Origin: Nitriliruptorales bacterium
Lineage (GTDB): Bacteria; Actinomycetota; Nitriliruptoria; Euzebyales; Egibacteraceae
Length of the DNA: 32,597 nucleotides
NCBI GenBank assembly: GCA_007119305.1
Contig: SKPY01000133.1
Coordinates: 1 to 32,597 of the forward strand
Direction of reading: 5' to 3'
This document shows, one piece after another, positions 16,123 to 23,699 of this stretch. The position numbers were made by a program, and so were the translations under genes. The notes below the pieces were generated by a model. The model worked only from the letters and a program-made list of their open reading frames with translations, did not search any database and was not told the origin of the DNA. Every line of letters starts with the position of its first letter. Within the stretch, counting starts at the first letter, position 1.

Positions 16123-17172
16123 CTAGTCCGTGGACCGTTCTGACAGCTGTGCGGCCCCTGCGCCGACCCCCTTGCCCTCGACGGCATCTCGTGTGGCGGG
16201 ACGCCAGCGGTCGTGCGCCCAGAGGTAGTAGCCCGTGAACTGTCGCCACAGGCCGGCGATGCCCTGGGGGAAGAAGAGCACGACGACGACGAACACGACG
16301 CCGGTGAGCGTGAGGTAGCGGGAGGTGAAGAACTGCGAGAAGTTCTGCACCATCGTGAGCGCGAACGCGCCGATGAACGCTCCCGGCAGGCTGATCACGC
16401 CGCCCACCACTGCGGCGATGAGCACATCAATCGTGCGGATCAGCCCGACACCGTCCGGCACGATCTGCCGGTTGTAGAAGATCGCGAGCACCCCGCCGAT
16501 CGAGGCGATGAACGCTGCGAACGAGAACGCCACGACCTTGTAGGCGTAGACGTTGTAGCCAAGTGCGCGCATCCGCTCCGGGCTGTCCCGCAGCCCCCGG
16601 AGGGCCAGGCCGAAGGGCGTCCCCTCGATGTAGCGGCACAGGACATAGAGCAGCACCGCAATGGTCAGGGCCACGAGGTACTGCGTGCGCGCACTGACGA
16701 GGTCGAGACCGAGGAAGGTCGGTGGGCGAATGCCGGTGATGCCCTGGTGACCACGGGTGAACTGGGACGCCTGCAGGGCAGCAAAGTACATCAGCTGGGC
16801 CACGGCCAGGGTGAGCATGAGGAAGTACACCCCGGACGCTCTGATCGCGAAGGAGCCGACGAGGGCGCCGAGGAGGATCCCGAACACGATGCCGAGCGCG
16901 ATGGCGGGCGCGAAGGACCACCCCTGCAGCTGCACGAGGTAGCCGATCGTGTAGCCGGCGGCGCCCCAGAACGCAAGCTGGCCCAGCGACAGCAAGCCCG
17001 TGAACTTGTACAGGAAGATGAGGCTCAGCGCCATGACGCCGAGCCAGAGGGACTTGATGCCGATGTTCACGACCCAGAAGCCGGGCTGCGGCACCACGAA
17101 CGGGTAGATGATGAGCGCTGCGAGGAGGACCCCGCGCGCGGTCCAGCGAACGGCAGGCGACGAGAGCCTCAC
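16123..17172 (-). CDS. livM: ABC importer permease LivM
   Basis: A 349-residue membrane protein with about nine to ten hydrophobic segments. The LivM-type core includes LLSLGQLAFWGAAGYTIGYL and the EAA-like cytoplasmic loop GLALRGLRDSPERMRALGYNVYAYK, which contacts the ATPases. It starts with GTG in a GTGA overlap with the stop of livH, so the two permease subunits are coupled. A hydrophilic C-terminal tail of about 35 residues (from the HDRWRP stretch) extends beyond the last helix. Confidence 0.92.
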   Translation of the reverse strand: MRLSSPAVRWTARGVLLAALIIYPFVVPQPGFWVVNIGIKSLWLGVMALSLIFLYKFTGLLSLGQLAFWGAAGYTIGYLVQLQGWSFAPAIALGIVFGILLGALVGSFAIRASGVYFLMLTLAVAQLMYFAALQASQFTRGHQGITGIRPPTFLGLDLVSARTQYLVALTIAVLLYVLCRYIEGTPFGLALRGLRDSPERMRALGYNVYAYKVVAFSFAAFIASIGGVLAIFYNRQIVPDGVGLIRTIDVLIAAVVGGVISLPGAFIGAFALTMVQNFSQFFTSRYLTLTGVVFVVVVLFFPQGIAGLWRQFTGYYLWAHDRWRPATRDAVEGKGVGAGAAQLSERSTD

Positions 17173-18035
17173 ACTGCCACCTTCCCCAAGATCCCCTGCG
17201 GGCGGACCGCGAGCACGGTGATCATCAACCCGAAGACGAGCACCGCGGCGAATGACGACGCGTATGCCAGAGCGTAGTTCGACACCATGGCAACGAGCAC
17301 CGCCCCGAGGGCCGCGCCGCCCACGCTGCCCATGCCACCGACGATGATGACGACCAGAGAGAAGAGCAGGAACTGCATGTCGACGCCTGGCGCCAGGGAG
17401 AACGCAGCGCCCCCGATTGCCCCGGAGAGGCCGGCGAGCGCGGCACCGAGGAGGAACACGGCCACGAATACGAGCCGGATGTTGATCCCCGACGCGGACA
17501 CCATCTCCCGGTCGTCCACGCCCGCCCGCACGATCATGCCGAAGCGGGTACGGCTGAGCAGGAGCCAGAGCCCGATGCCCACCGCAACGGCGATGCCGAC
17601 GATGGTCAGCCGGTACGCAGGATAGTTGATGCCGAGCAAGGGAACCGGCACGGCGGTGCGCAGCGGCTCAGGTGTCGGGATGCTGTGTGCCACCCCCCCG
17701 AAGTAGGCCAGCATCTGGTCGGCGCCGATCAGTGAGACACCGATGGTGACGAGGGCGACGCGCATGTCGTCGCGCTCGATGGTGCGGAGCAGCCCCTGGT
17801 GCAGGACGAGCCCCACCACCCCGATGAGGAGCGCGGCGACAAGGGCTCCGAGCATGAAGCTGTCCGTTGCGCGGATGACCGTCCACGCCACGTAGCCCCC
17901 GAGCAGGTACAGCGTGCCGTGCGCCAGGTTGACGATGCGCATGAGGCCGAAGATCAGCGTGAGCCCACTGGCCACGAGGAAGTACAAGCCGGCCAGCGTG
18001 AGTCCGTTCAAGCCCACGGTGAAGAACTGGCGCAT
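17169..18035 (-). CDS. livH: ABC importer permease LivH
   Basis: A 288-residue permease with the typical LivH opening MRQFFTVGLNGLTLAGLYFL and about eight hydrophobic segments. The LivH signature GLMRIVNLAHGTLYLLGGYVAW lies near residues 30-51, and the EAA-like loop RTRFGMIVRAGVDDREM in the middle. The ATG at 18035 has GAGAGAG just upstream. A longer frame to 18260 would add a non-membrane N-terminus and cover the promoter. It is the first gene of the long minus-strand operon. Confidence 0.92.
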   Translation of the reverse strand: MRQFFTVGLNGLTLAGLYFLVASGLTLIFGLMRIVNLAHGTLYLLGGYVAWTVIRATDSFMLGALVAALLIGVVGLVLHQGLLRTIERDDMRVALVTIGVSLIGADQMLAYFGGVAHSIPTPEPLRTAVPVPLLGINYPAYRLTIVGIAVAVGIGLWLLLSRTRFGMIVRAGVDDREMVSASGINIRLVFVAVFLLGAALAGLSGAIGGAAFSLAPGVDMQFLLFSLVVIIVGGMGSVGGAALGAVLVAMVSNYALAYASSFAAVLVFGLMITVLAVRPQGILGKVAV

Positions 18036-18190
18036 GCTCTCTCTCACTCGTCGGTACGGGCACGAGCCCCGCCGGCGGAACGCGCCGACGGTCCAGCACC
18101 GCTCTGCCGGCGGGTTGTGGGCTCCGGTGGAAACGGCAAGCGTTCTGCATCGTGGACGAACGGGTCCGCTCCACGGAGCCAATGAGCAGC

Positions 18191-18219
18191 ATAGTAGGCA
18201 GGGCCATGCCGCCTGACAA
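18191..18219 (-). promoter_or_regulatory. Promoter of the liv/catabolic operon
   Basis: On the minus strand TTGTCA (18219-18214) is followed by a 17-base spacer and TACTAT (18196-18191). Both boxes are close to consensus and the spacing is ideal. The start would be near 18184, about 150 bases before livH. Confidence 0.6.
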
Positions 18220-18323
18220 GGGGACGGGCCGATTTTCTTCCCGAGCCCGCCATCGGGCAATCAGTTCGATGGGCAGCAAGTCGTCCGCATCACGGAAAGA
18301 TGCTCCCGCGATGCGGATGGGGC

Positions 18324-18353
18324 TTGACCGTGGCTGGCGCGAAACCGTAGGGT
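18324..18353 (+). promoter_or_regulatory. Promoter of the molybdenum hydroxylase operon
   Basis: TTGACC at 18324-18329, an 18-base spacer, and TAGGGT at 18348-18353. Transcription would start near 18360, about 60 bases before the ATG of the FAD subunit. It is about 130 bases from the divergent promoter, so a single regulator could control both. Confidence 0.5.
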
Positions 18354-18419
18354 CTGTCAACGGCCGAGAGCGGCCTACCGAAGCGTCTGGGACAAGTGAC
18401 GAGTATAGGGGTTGTGCAC

Positions 18420-19211
18420 ATGACTGCCGCGTCAACCGCCTCTGCGGAAGTTCTCATCCCGTCCTCACCCTCCGAGGCCATCGAAGCCTTCGGCGACGGG
18501 GACGGGATCGTCGTCATCGGCGGCGGGACGATCCTGATGCCCGAGATCGTCGCGGGCCGCCTCGTCCCCGAACGAGCCCTGCTCCTGAGCCGTGCCGGGC
18601 TCGACGCGATCATTCGGGAGGGTGGCACGGTCCGGATCGGAGCTGGCACCACCCTCGAGGCCGTGGCTGCCGAGGCGCCCGAACCGCTCGCGACGGCAGC
18701 CCGCCAGCTCGCCGACCCCGAGGTGCGGCGGCAGGCCACCCTCGGCGGCAACATCTCCACCATCAGCGACGGGGACCTCCAGGCGGTGCTGCTGGCGCTG
18801 GACGCGACAGTCCGTCATACCGGCTCAGGCGGTGAGCGTACCGAGCCCGTCGCTTCCTACCTCCGCCGTTTCGGCGGTGACGACGAGCGGCTCGCCCTCG
18901 AGTTCGGCTTCGACGAGCCCGAGGCAGGCAGCTACACACGGCTCGACCGGCCACACGCGCACCCGTATACGTACATGGCCGTCACCGCCGTGCGCGCCGG
19001 CAGCGCCACGAAGGTCGCGGCCAAGGGGGCCAGCCCCGGCTGCAGCCGGCTGCCCGCGGTCGAGCAAGCGCTGGCGGACGGTGCGAGCCCCGAGGACGCG
19101 GCCGCACGGGCGCTGGACGATGCCGAGCCCTTCGACGACGCGCTCGCGTCGGCCTGGTACCGCAGCCGGGTCCTGCCCACGCTCGTCGCGCGCGCCCTGG
19201 CAGATCTCTAG
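18420..19211 (+). CDS. Molybdenum hydroxylase FAD-binding subunit (CoxM/XdhB-like)
   Basis: A 263-residue medium subunit of a xanthine dehydrogenase-family enzyme. The FAD-binding domain shows IGGGTILMPEI near residues 35-45 and ATLGGNISTISDGDLQAVLLALDA near 105-130. A short CO-dehydrogenase-flavoprotein C-terminal domain follows. It passes electrons from the iron-sulfur subunit to FAD. The ATG at 18420 is preferred to a GTG at 18396 because AGGGG lies 8 bases ahead of it. It is the first gene of the operon, 18 bases before the 2Fe-2S subunit gene. Confidence 0.9.
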   Translation: MTAASTASAEVLIPSSPSEAIEAFGDGDGIVVIGGGTILMPEIVAGRLVPERALLLSRAGLDAIIREGGTVRIGAGTTLEAVAAEAPEPLATAARQLADPEVRRQATLGGNISTISDGDLQAVLLALDATVRHTGSGGERTEPVASYLRRFGGDDERLALEFGFDEPEAGSYTRLDRPHAHPYTYMAVTAVRAGSATKVAAKGASPGCSRLPAVEQALADGASPEDAAARALDDAEPFDDALASAWYRSRVLPTLVARALADL

Positions 19212-19229
19212 GACCGAAAGGACGGATGC

Positions 19230-19769
19230 ATGAGACTCATGGTCAACGGAGCTGAGCAGGAAGTCGACAGCGGACCGCTTGCCTCACTCCTTCATGTGCT
19301 CCGCGAGGAGCTCGACATCACGAGCCCGAAGGCCGGCTGCCAGCAGGGTGGCTGCGGTGCCTGCACCGTGCTTGTCGACGGTAAGCCGCAGCGCTCGTGT
19401 CTGACGCCGTTGGCAAGCGTCGAGGGCGCGATGATCACCACCGTCGAGGGGCTGGGCGATGCAGGCGAGCTGACCGCCGTGCAGCAGGCGTTCTACGCCA
19501 AGTACGGGGCCCAGTGTGGCTACTGCACGTCCGGCATGATGCTCGCCGCGACCGCCCTCATCGACGCGACCAACGGCGACGGCGTCACACGGCAGGAGAT
19601 CGAAGAGGTCATGGGCGGTCACCTCTGCCGCTGCACCGGGTACGTCAAGATCATCGAGGCGGTCGAAGCGGCCAGCCGCGGTGAAACGTTCGACCTCGAG
19701 GAGCTCCGCAGGGCCGGCACCGCCGGCGGGGAGGAGACCATGATCCTCGACACCGGAGGACAGTCATGA
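19230..19769 (+). CDS. Molybdenum hydroxylase 2Fe-2S subunit (CoxS-like)
   Basis: A 179-residue small subunit. The N-terminal plant-ferredoxin-type cluster site is GCQQGGCGACTVLVDG followed by a fourth cysteine in QRSC. The C-terminal helical domain binds the second cluster through CGYC and CRCTGY. It relays electrons from the molybdenum centre to FAD. Its last four bases overlap the start of the next gene (ATGA), so the stoichiometry is probably coupled. A short tail of about 25 residues follows the second cluster domain. Confidence 0.95.
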   Translation: MRLMVNGAEQEVDSGPLASLLHVLREELDITSPKAGCQQGGCGACTVLVDGKPQRSCLTPLASVEGAMITTVEGLGDAGELTAVQQAFYAKYGAQCGYCTSGMMLAATALIDATNGDGVTRQEIEEVMGGHLCRCTGYVKIIEAVEAASRGETFDLEELRRAGTAGGEETMILDTGGQS

Positions 19770-21139
19770 AGGCCGTTGGCGCACGCTTCCCACGCTACGA
19801 CGGACTGCTGCATGTGACGGGACGCACCCGGTACGTCGACGACTTCAAGGTGCCCGGCATGCTGTGGTGCCGGACGTTGCGGTCGTCCATCGACTCGGGG
19901 CGGATCACCCGACTCGACACCTCTCGGGCCGAAGCCCTCGACGGCGTCTACGCCGTGCTCACCCACGAAGATCCGGACCGCAACGTCGTCGGGCACCTCG
20001 AGGACCTGGGCGTGCCGCCGGACATGCCGCTGCTCGCGGAGGACGAGGTTCGTCACAAGGGCCAGCTCATCGCTGCCGTGGCCGCGGAGAGCGAGGAGCG
20101 CGCGCAGCAAGCCGTCGACATGATCGAGGTGGACTACGAGGAGCGTCAGCCGTTCCTGGACATCCGGAAGGCGTTCGACCCGGACCAGCCGCAGGTCACA
20201 CCCGACGGCAACGTCTACTTCTACGACCCCTACGACCACTGCCGGGTGCGCAAGGGCGACGTCGACTGGGCCTTTGAGCAGGCCGACGTGATCGTGAAGG
20301 GCTGCTACCGGCCGCAGGCCATCGAGCAGGCACCGATCGAGACGCAGGCGGCGCTTGCGATCCCGGAGGCGGACGGCAAGATGACCGTCCACTCGACGAC
20401 GCAGGCCATGTACTTCTCCATGGGCATCGTCGCGAAGTTCCTGGGCGTATCACTGAACCAGATCAAGTTCGTCGGCGGCACCGTTGGTGGCGGGTTCGGT
20501 GGCAAGGTCGACACCGCCGTCGAGCCGATTGCAGCGCTCTTGGCGCGCAAGGCCCGCCGCCCGGTCAAGTACCGCAGCACCCGAGAGGAGGAGTTCCTGG
20601 CGCTGTGGACCCGGGCGCCGTGGCACATCGAGATCGCCGACGCGGTGTCCCGCGATGGCTGGATCCTCGGGCGGCGCACGCTCACGCTGCACGACGCGGG
20701 GGCGTACACGGGCTTTTCGGCCTACGGGGCGATGAAGCATCTCCACCACTCGGCCGGCGCGTACACGATCCCGAACGTGTTCATGAACTCCTACGTCGTC
20801 TACACCAATCACGTGCCGACGTCGGCGATGCGTGGGTTCGGTGTCACCTCGGTCTCGTTCGCGGTGGAGACCCACATGAACCGCATCGCGGGGGAACTCG
20901 GGATCAGCCCCTGGGAGCTGCGGCTTAAGAACGGCAACCGGATCGGGGACCTGACACCGACCCGCGTGAAGCTCGAGGACCCCTCGACGGTGCCGACCAT
21001 CCTGGCATGCGCCGACGCGGCGGGCGTCGAGCTGCCCTCGGAGTACGCGCAGATGACACCCGGGGAGCGCTCCGGGGAGCTGCTCCCGGAACACCTCGAG
21101 GACCAGTTGGGCAAGGCTGACGCGTGGAGGAACCGCTGA
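19766..21139 (+). CDS. Molybdenum hydroxylase molybdopterin subunit, N-terminal half
   Basis: A 457-residue protein equal to the first part of a CoxL/XdhA large subunit. It has the a/b hammerhead domain (about 1-125) and then the first molybdopterin-binding domain with GGTVGGGFGGK near 235-245 and SAMRGFG at 353-359. The latter is the AMRGFG loop of hydroxylases, not the AYxCSFR loop of CO dehydrogenase. It ends cleanly at the linker before the second molybdopterin domain, which is the next gene. The same split is known in the Eubacterium barkeri nicotinate dehydrogenase, whose large and medium molybdopterin subunits are separate. It overlaps the 2Fe-2S gene by four bases and the next gene by one (TGATG). 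Confidence 0.9.
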   Translation: MKAVGARFPRYDGLLHVTGRTRYVDDFKVPGMLWCRTLRSSIDSGRITRLDTSRAEALDGVYAVLTHEDPDRNVVGHLEDLGVPPDMPLLAEDEVRHKGQLIAAVAAESEERAQQAVDMIEVDYEERQPFLDIRKAFDPDQPQVTPDGNVYFYDPYDHCRVRKGDVDWAFEQADVIVKGCYRPQAIEQAPIETQAALAIPEADGKMTVHSTTQAMYFSMGIVAKFLGVSLNQIKFVGGTVGGGFGGKVDTAVEPIAALLARKARRPVKYRSTREEEFLALWTRAPWHIEIADAVSRDGWILGRRTLTLHDAGAYTGFSAYGAMKHLHHSAGAYTIPNVFMNSYVVYTNHVPTSAMRGFGVTSVSFAVETHMNRIAGELGISPWELRLKNGNRIGDLTPTRVKLEDPSTVPTILACADAAGVELPSEYAQMTPGERSGELLPEHLEDQLGKADAWRNR

Positions 21140-22332
21140 TGAGGCACCGTGGACGCGGCTTGGCCGCGATCGAGTACCCGACCGGGATGAACCTGGGCGG
21201 TGACCCGAGCCAGGCTTGGATCAAGATCAAGCCGGACGGGCGCGTGGACGTCTTCGCGGGCACGGTCGACATCGGCCAGGGGTCGAGGACCGTGCACACG
21301 CAGATCGTTGCCGACGCGCTCGGCGTGCCCTACGACTGGGTCACGATGGACGTGTCGAACACGGATTCCTCACCGCTGTGCACCGGCACGTTCGCCTCCC
21401 GCGGCACCTTCATCGGCGGCAACGCGGTGCGCGTGGCCGCGGAGAAGACCCGGGAGGCCCTGCTCGCCATCGCCGCCCAGGAGATGGAGGTCGACCCCAA
21501 CGACCTCGAGGTCGTAGACGGAGAGGTGCGGGTCAAGGGGACCCCGACCCAGAAGCTGGGCGTGGACGAGGTCGCCGGTGCCGCGACCTACGCCTACGGC
21601 ACCATCGTCACCGGCTCTGGCGGCTGGATGAAGCCCGCCTCGGAGCCCGATCCCGAGACCGGCGAGTGCGACCCGCATGCCGCGATCTCCTACGCCGCCT
21701 GCGTCGCTGAGGTCGAGGTCGACGACGAGACCGGCGAGGTCGTCGTCACGAAGCTCATCCAGGCCTACGACGTCGGGAAGGCCATCAACCCTACGATGGT
21801 CGAGGGGCAGATCGAGGGCGGCGGTGCGATGGGCATCGGCCTCGGCCTCCTCGAGCAGGCCTACCCCTACTACCCAACGCTTGAGCACCGTGGTGACCGG
21901 TTCGGCCACTACCTGATGCCGGCACTGAAGGACACGCCCGAGTACGTCAACCTCATCATCGAGAACCCCTCGGCGGACGGCCCGTTCGGCGCGAAGGCCA
22001 TCGGCGAGATGGCGAACAACGCACAGCCGCCGGCGATCGGCGCAGCGATCCACGACGCCGTCGGCGTGTGGATCACGGAGATGCCAGCAACGCCGGAGCG
22101 GGTGCTCCGTGCCCTTGATGAGAGGGAGCAGCGCGCACCTCGCCGGGACGGCAAGTGGCTCATCTTCGACGACGATATCTCCATCACGGCCGTCTCGAGC
22201 AACGGCGGCGACGGCTTCATCCACGTGTCGCTGCCTGCAGCCGATGTGAGCGGGAGCGGAGGCGGAGGCGCCGCCGGCCCCAGGCGCCCTGATCCCGGCG
22301 ACCCGGGTGTGGCGCGGGGCAGCCCTGCCTGA
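21139..22332 (+). CDS. Molybdenum hydroxylase molybdopterin subunit, C-terminal half
   Basis: A 397-residue protein equal to the second part of a CoxL/XdhA large subunit. It has GTVDIGQGSRTVHTQI near residues 37-52, ASRGTFIGGN near 89-98, and the catalytic glutamate E290 in GAKAIGE. With the upstream gene it reconstitutes a full active site. The ATG at 21139 has GGAGG about 9 bases upstream inside the previous gene, so it is translated on its own and coupled by TGATG. No active-site motif is lost at the junction, which argues against a recent frameshift. The last 45 residues form a low-complexity tail rich in G, S and P that is not usual for the family. Confidence 0.9.
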   Translation: MRHRGRGLAAIEYPTGMNLGGDPSQAWIKIKPDGRVDVFAGTVDIGQGSRTVHTQIVADALGVPYDWVTMDVSNTDSSPLCTGTFASRGTFIGGNAVRVAAEKTREALLAIAAQEMEVDPNDLEVVDGEVRVKGTPTQKLGVDEVAGAATYAYGTIVTGSGGWMKPASEPDPETGECDPHAAISYAACVAEVEVDDETGEVVVTKLIQAYDVGKAINPTMVEGQIEGGGAMGIGLGLLEQAYPYYPTLEHRGDRFGHYLMPALKDTPEYVNLIIENPSADGPFGAKAIGEMANNAQPPAIGAAIHDAVGVWITEMPATPERVLRALDEREQRAPRRDGKWLIFDDDISITAVSSNGGDGFIHVSLPAADVSGSGGGGAAGPRRPDPGDPGVARGSPA

Positions 22333-22370
22333 TCCTGAAACCGCCAGCGACCCATCGCGTTACGCCGCCA

Positions 22371-22410
22371 CGCGCGTAGAGGCGACCCCCGCAGGTCGCC
22401 TCTCTGCGCG
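22371..22410 (+). other. Strong hairpin between the hydroxylase and the cyclase gene
   Basis: AGAGGCGACC at 22378-22387 pairs perfectly with GGTCGCCTCT at 22394-22403 around a 6-base loop. After one mismatch and a G-U pair the stem continues through CGCGC/GCGCG at the base. No T-run follows, so it is not a classical terminator. It probably stabilises the upstream message or reduces expression of the downstream genes. Confidence 0.6.
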
Positions 22411-22441
22411 CCGGCCGGCGGGTTCCCAGGAGGTTCCGCCC

Positions 22442-23107
22442 GTGCCGATCATCGATCTCACGCTCCCGTTCGGCCCAGGCACGCCGTCGCCACCATCGGC
22501 CGGTGTCGAGGTCGCAATGGAAAGCTTCCACAGGGGTCCGGGCTTCTGGCAGGCGAGCAGGGTCAACATGCTCCTCCACACCGGATCGCATGTCGACTTC
22601 GCGCGCCACTGCGTCGAGGACGGGGAAACTGCCGCGGATGTCGCGCTCGACCGGGCGTGCGGGGATGCGCTCGTCGTGGACCTCAGTCACGTGGAACCGG
22701 ATCACGCGATCAGCATCGCCGACCTCGAGGAGCACGCCCCCGAGGTCCGGCGGGGCGACATCGTCCTTGTGCGGACGGACTGGAGCGACGAGGCGTGGGG
22801 CGATTTCCCCCGCTACTTCATGGAATCGCCCTACTGCGAGCCCGAGGCGGCGCGGTGGCTCATCGACAAGGGCGCGAAGGCGGTCGGCTTCGACTGCTTC
22901 AGCGAGCACTCTGCCCGGCGCAAGGACTTCACCTCAGAGGAGTTCATCATCCACAAGATCGTCCTGGAGGCGGGGGCCATCCTCATGCAGCACCTCACCA
23001 ACCTGCGTGCGGTGCCGGATGACGACCGGTTCTCGTTCTTCGCCACCTGGCCGAAGATGCGCGAGGCCGAGGGGGCACCGGCAAGGTTCTTCGCTCTCTG
23101 GCCATGA
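22442..23107 (+). CDS. Cyclase/kynurenine-formamidase-family metal hydrolase
   Basis: A 221-residue member of the cyclase family (Pfam Cyclase), which includes kynurenine formamidase and isatin hydrolase. These metal-dependent enzymes hydrolyse formamides or ring amides. The signature HxGTHxDxPxH appears as HTGSHVDFARH, keeping H46, H50, D52 and H56 but with alanine for the proline. The GTG at 22442 is chosen because AGGAGG lies 8 bases upstream; the longer frame would read through the hairpin. It follows the hydroxylase genes, so a lactam made by hydroxylation next to a ring nitrogen is an attractive substrate (inference). Confidence 0.85.
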   Translation: MPIIDLTLPFGPGTPSPPSAGVEVAMESFHRGPGFWQASRVNMLLHTGSHVDFARHCVEDGETAADVALDRACGDALVVDLSHVEPDHAISIADLEEHAPEVRRGDIVLVRTDWSDEAWGDFPRYFMESPYCEPEAARWLIDKGAKAVGFDCFSEHSARRKDFTSEEFIIHKIVLEAGAILMQHLTNLRAVPDDDRFSFFATWPKMREAEGAPARFFALWP

Positions 23108-23146
23108 CCGCCTCGCGCCTGTTCCCCTCGATCGAAGGAGCACATG

Positions 23147-23455
23147 ATGCTGAAAGTGATCTCGCTGATGAAGCGCCGTGAGGACATGAGCCTCGACGAG
23201 TTCCGCGACTGGGCGACGAAGGAGCACGTCGAGTTCGGCAAGCAGCTCCCCGGCCTGCGTCAGTACCGGATGAGCGTCGTGCTCGCGGACGACCCGAATC
23301 ACCCCTACGACGCGGTGTCGGAGCTCTGGTTCGACGACCAGGACGCCCTGGCCGCCGCCTTTGCGACCGATGCGGGCAAGGCTGCCGGCGAGGACGTGGC
23401 TGCACACACGTCCAACCGGACCCGCTTGATGACCAGCGAGATCGAGGTCATCTGA
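23147..23455 (+). CDS. EthD-domain small protein
   Basis: A 102-residue protein of the EthD family, a dimeric alpha-beta barrel fold: MLKVISLMKRREDMSLDEFRDWATKEH, then YRMSVVLADDPNHPYDAVSELWFDD. EthD was named from an ether-degradation operon, and homologues may act on or remove products of oxidative pathways; the biochemical role is mostly unknown. Two ATG codons stand together at 23144 and 23147. AAGGAG at 23135-23140 is better spaced for the second. It is the last gene of the operon, ahead of a terminator. Confidence 0.85.
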   Translation: MLKVISLMKRREDMSLDEFRDWATKEHVEFGKQLPGLRQYRMSVVLADDPNHPYDAVSELWFDDQDALAAAFATDAGKAAGEDVAAHTSNRTRLMTSEIEVI

Positions 23456-23494
23456 GCCGCCCGACGGCGCCGCCGTATCTCCGAGCAGCCGTCG

Positions 23495-23530
23495 AGGGCC
23501 CGGCACACGCCGGGCCCTGGGCGTGTTTCC
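23495..23530 (+). terminator. Terminator of the molybdenum hydroxylase operon
   Basis: AGGGCCCGGC at 23495-23504 and GCCGGGCCCT at 23509-23518 form a perfect 10-base stem with a 4-base loop. It lies 40 bases after the EthD stop. The tail has only a short T-run (GTGTTT), as is common in GC-rich bacteria. Confidence 0.75.
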
Positions 23531-23545
23531 GCAGCTTGCCTCGGC

Positions 23546-23574
23546 TTGTCCTCCCGCTCGTTTTCGTGAACAAT
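23546..23574 (+). promoter_or_regulatory. Promoter of the second IclR gene
   Basis: TTGTCC at 23546-23551, a 17-base spacer, and AACAAT at 23569-23574. It lies in the most AT-rich stretch of the region, just after the terminator, and is followed directly by a palindrome. Confidence 0.4.
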
Positions 23575-23590
23575 CGATGATGCATGATCG
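23575..23590. promoter_or_regulatory. 16-base near-palindrome, likely IclR operator
   Basis: CGATGATGCATGATCG is palindromic except for one base pair (G opposite G on each side of the ATGCAT core). It sits immediately downstream of the -10 box, where binding would block transcription. IclR proteins commonly repress themselves from such sites, so autoregulation by the gene at 23700 is likely. Confidence 0.5.
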
Positions 23591-23699
23591 TTGCGTCACG
23601 CGCTTCTGAGGCGTCACCACACCGCGAAAGACGGCCATGGCCGTCACTCGGGGCCGCTTGGGCAACAATAGATCTGGCGAGCGCATCGGGGAGCCGTCG

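Larger units (their letters stand above)
18036..18419. other. Divergent intergenic region between livH and the hydroxylase operon
   Basis: These 384 bases contain no convincing gene. They hold one promoter for each direction, given separately. The livH transcript would have a leader of about 150 bases, in which I see no strong hairpin or known riboswitch. The small repeat GGCCG/CGGCC at 18362-18375 lies right after the predicted start of the plus-strand transcript and may be a weak operator. Confidence 0.5.

Noticed and set aside
18036..18184. Riboswitch or attenuator in the livH leader
   Set aside because: No recognisable conserved core, leader peptide or terminator stem was found by eye.
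21124..21139. Frameshift or pseudogene explanation for the two molybdopterin genes
   Set aside because: The junction has a proper ribosome binding site and TGATG, falls in a domain linker, and loses no conserved motif.
18420..22332. Form I aerobic CO dehydrogenase (coxMSL)
   Set aside because: The AYxCSFR active-site loop is absent; the loop reads TSAMRGFG, and the large subunit is split.
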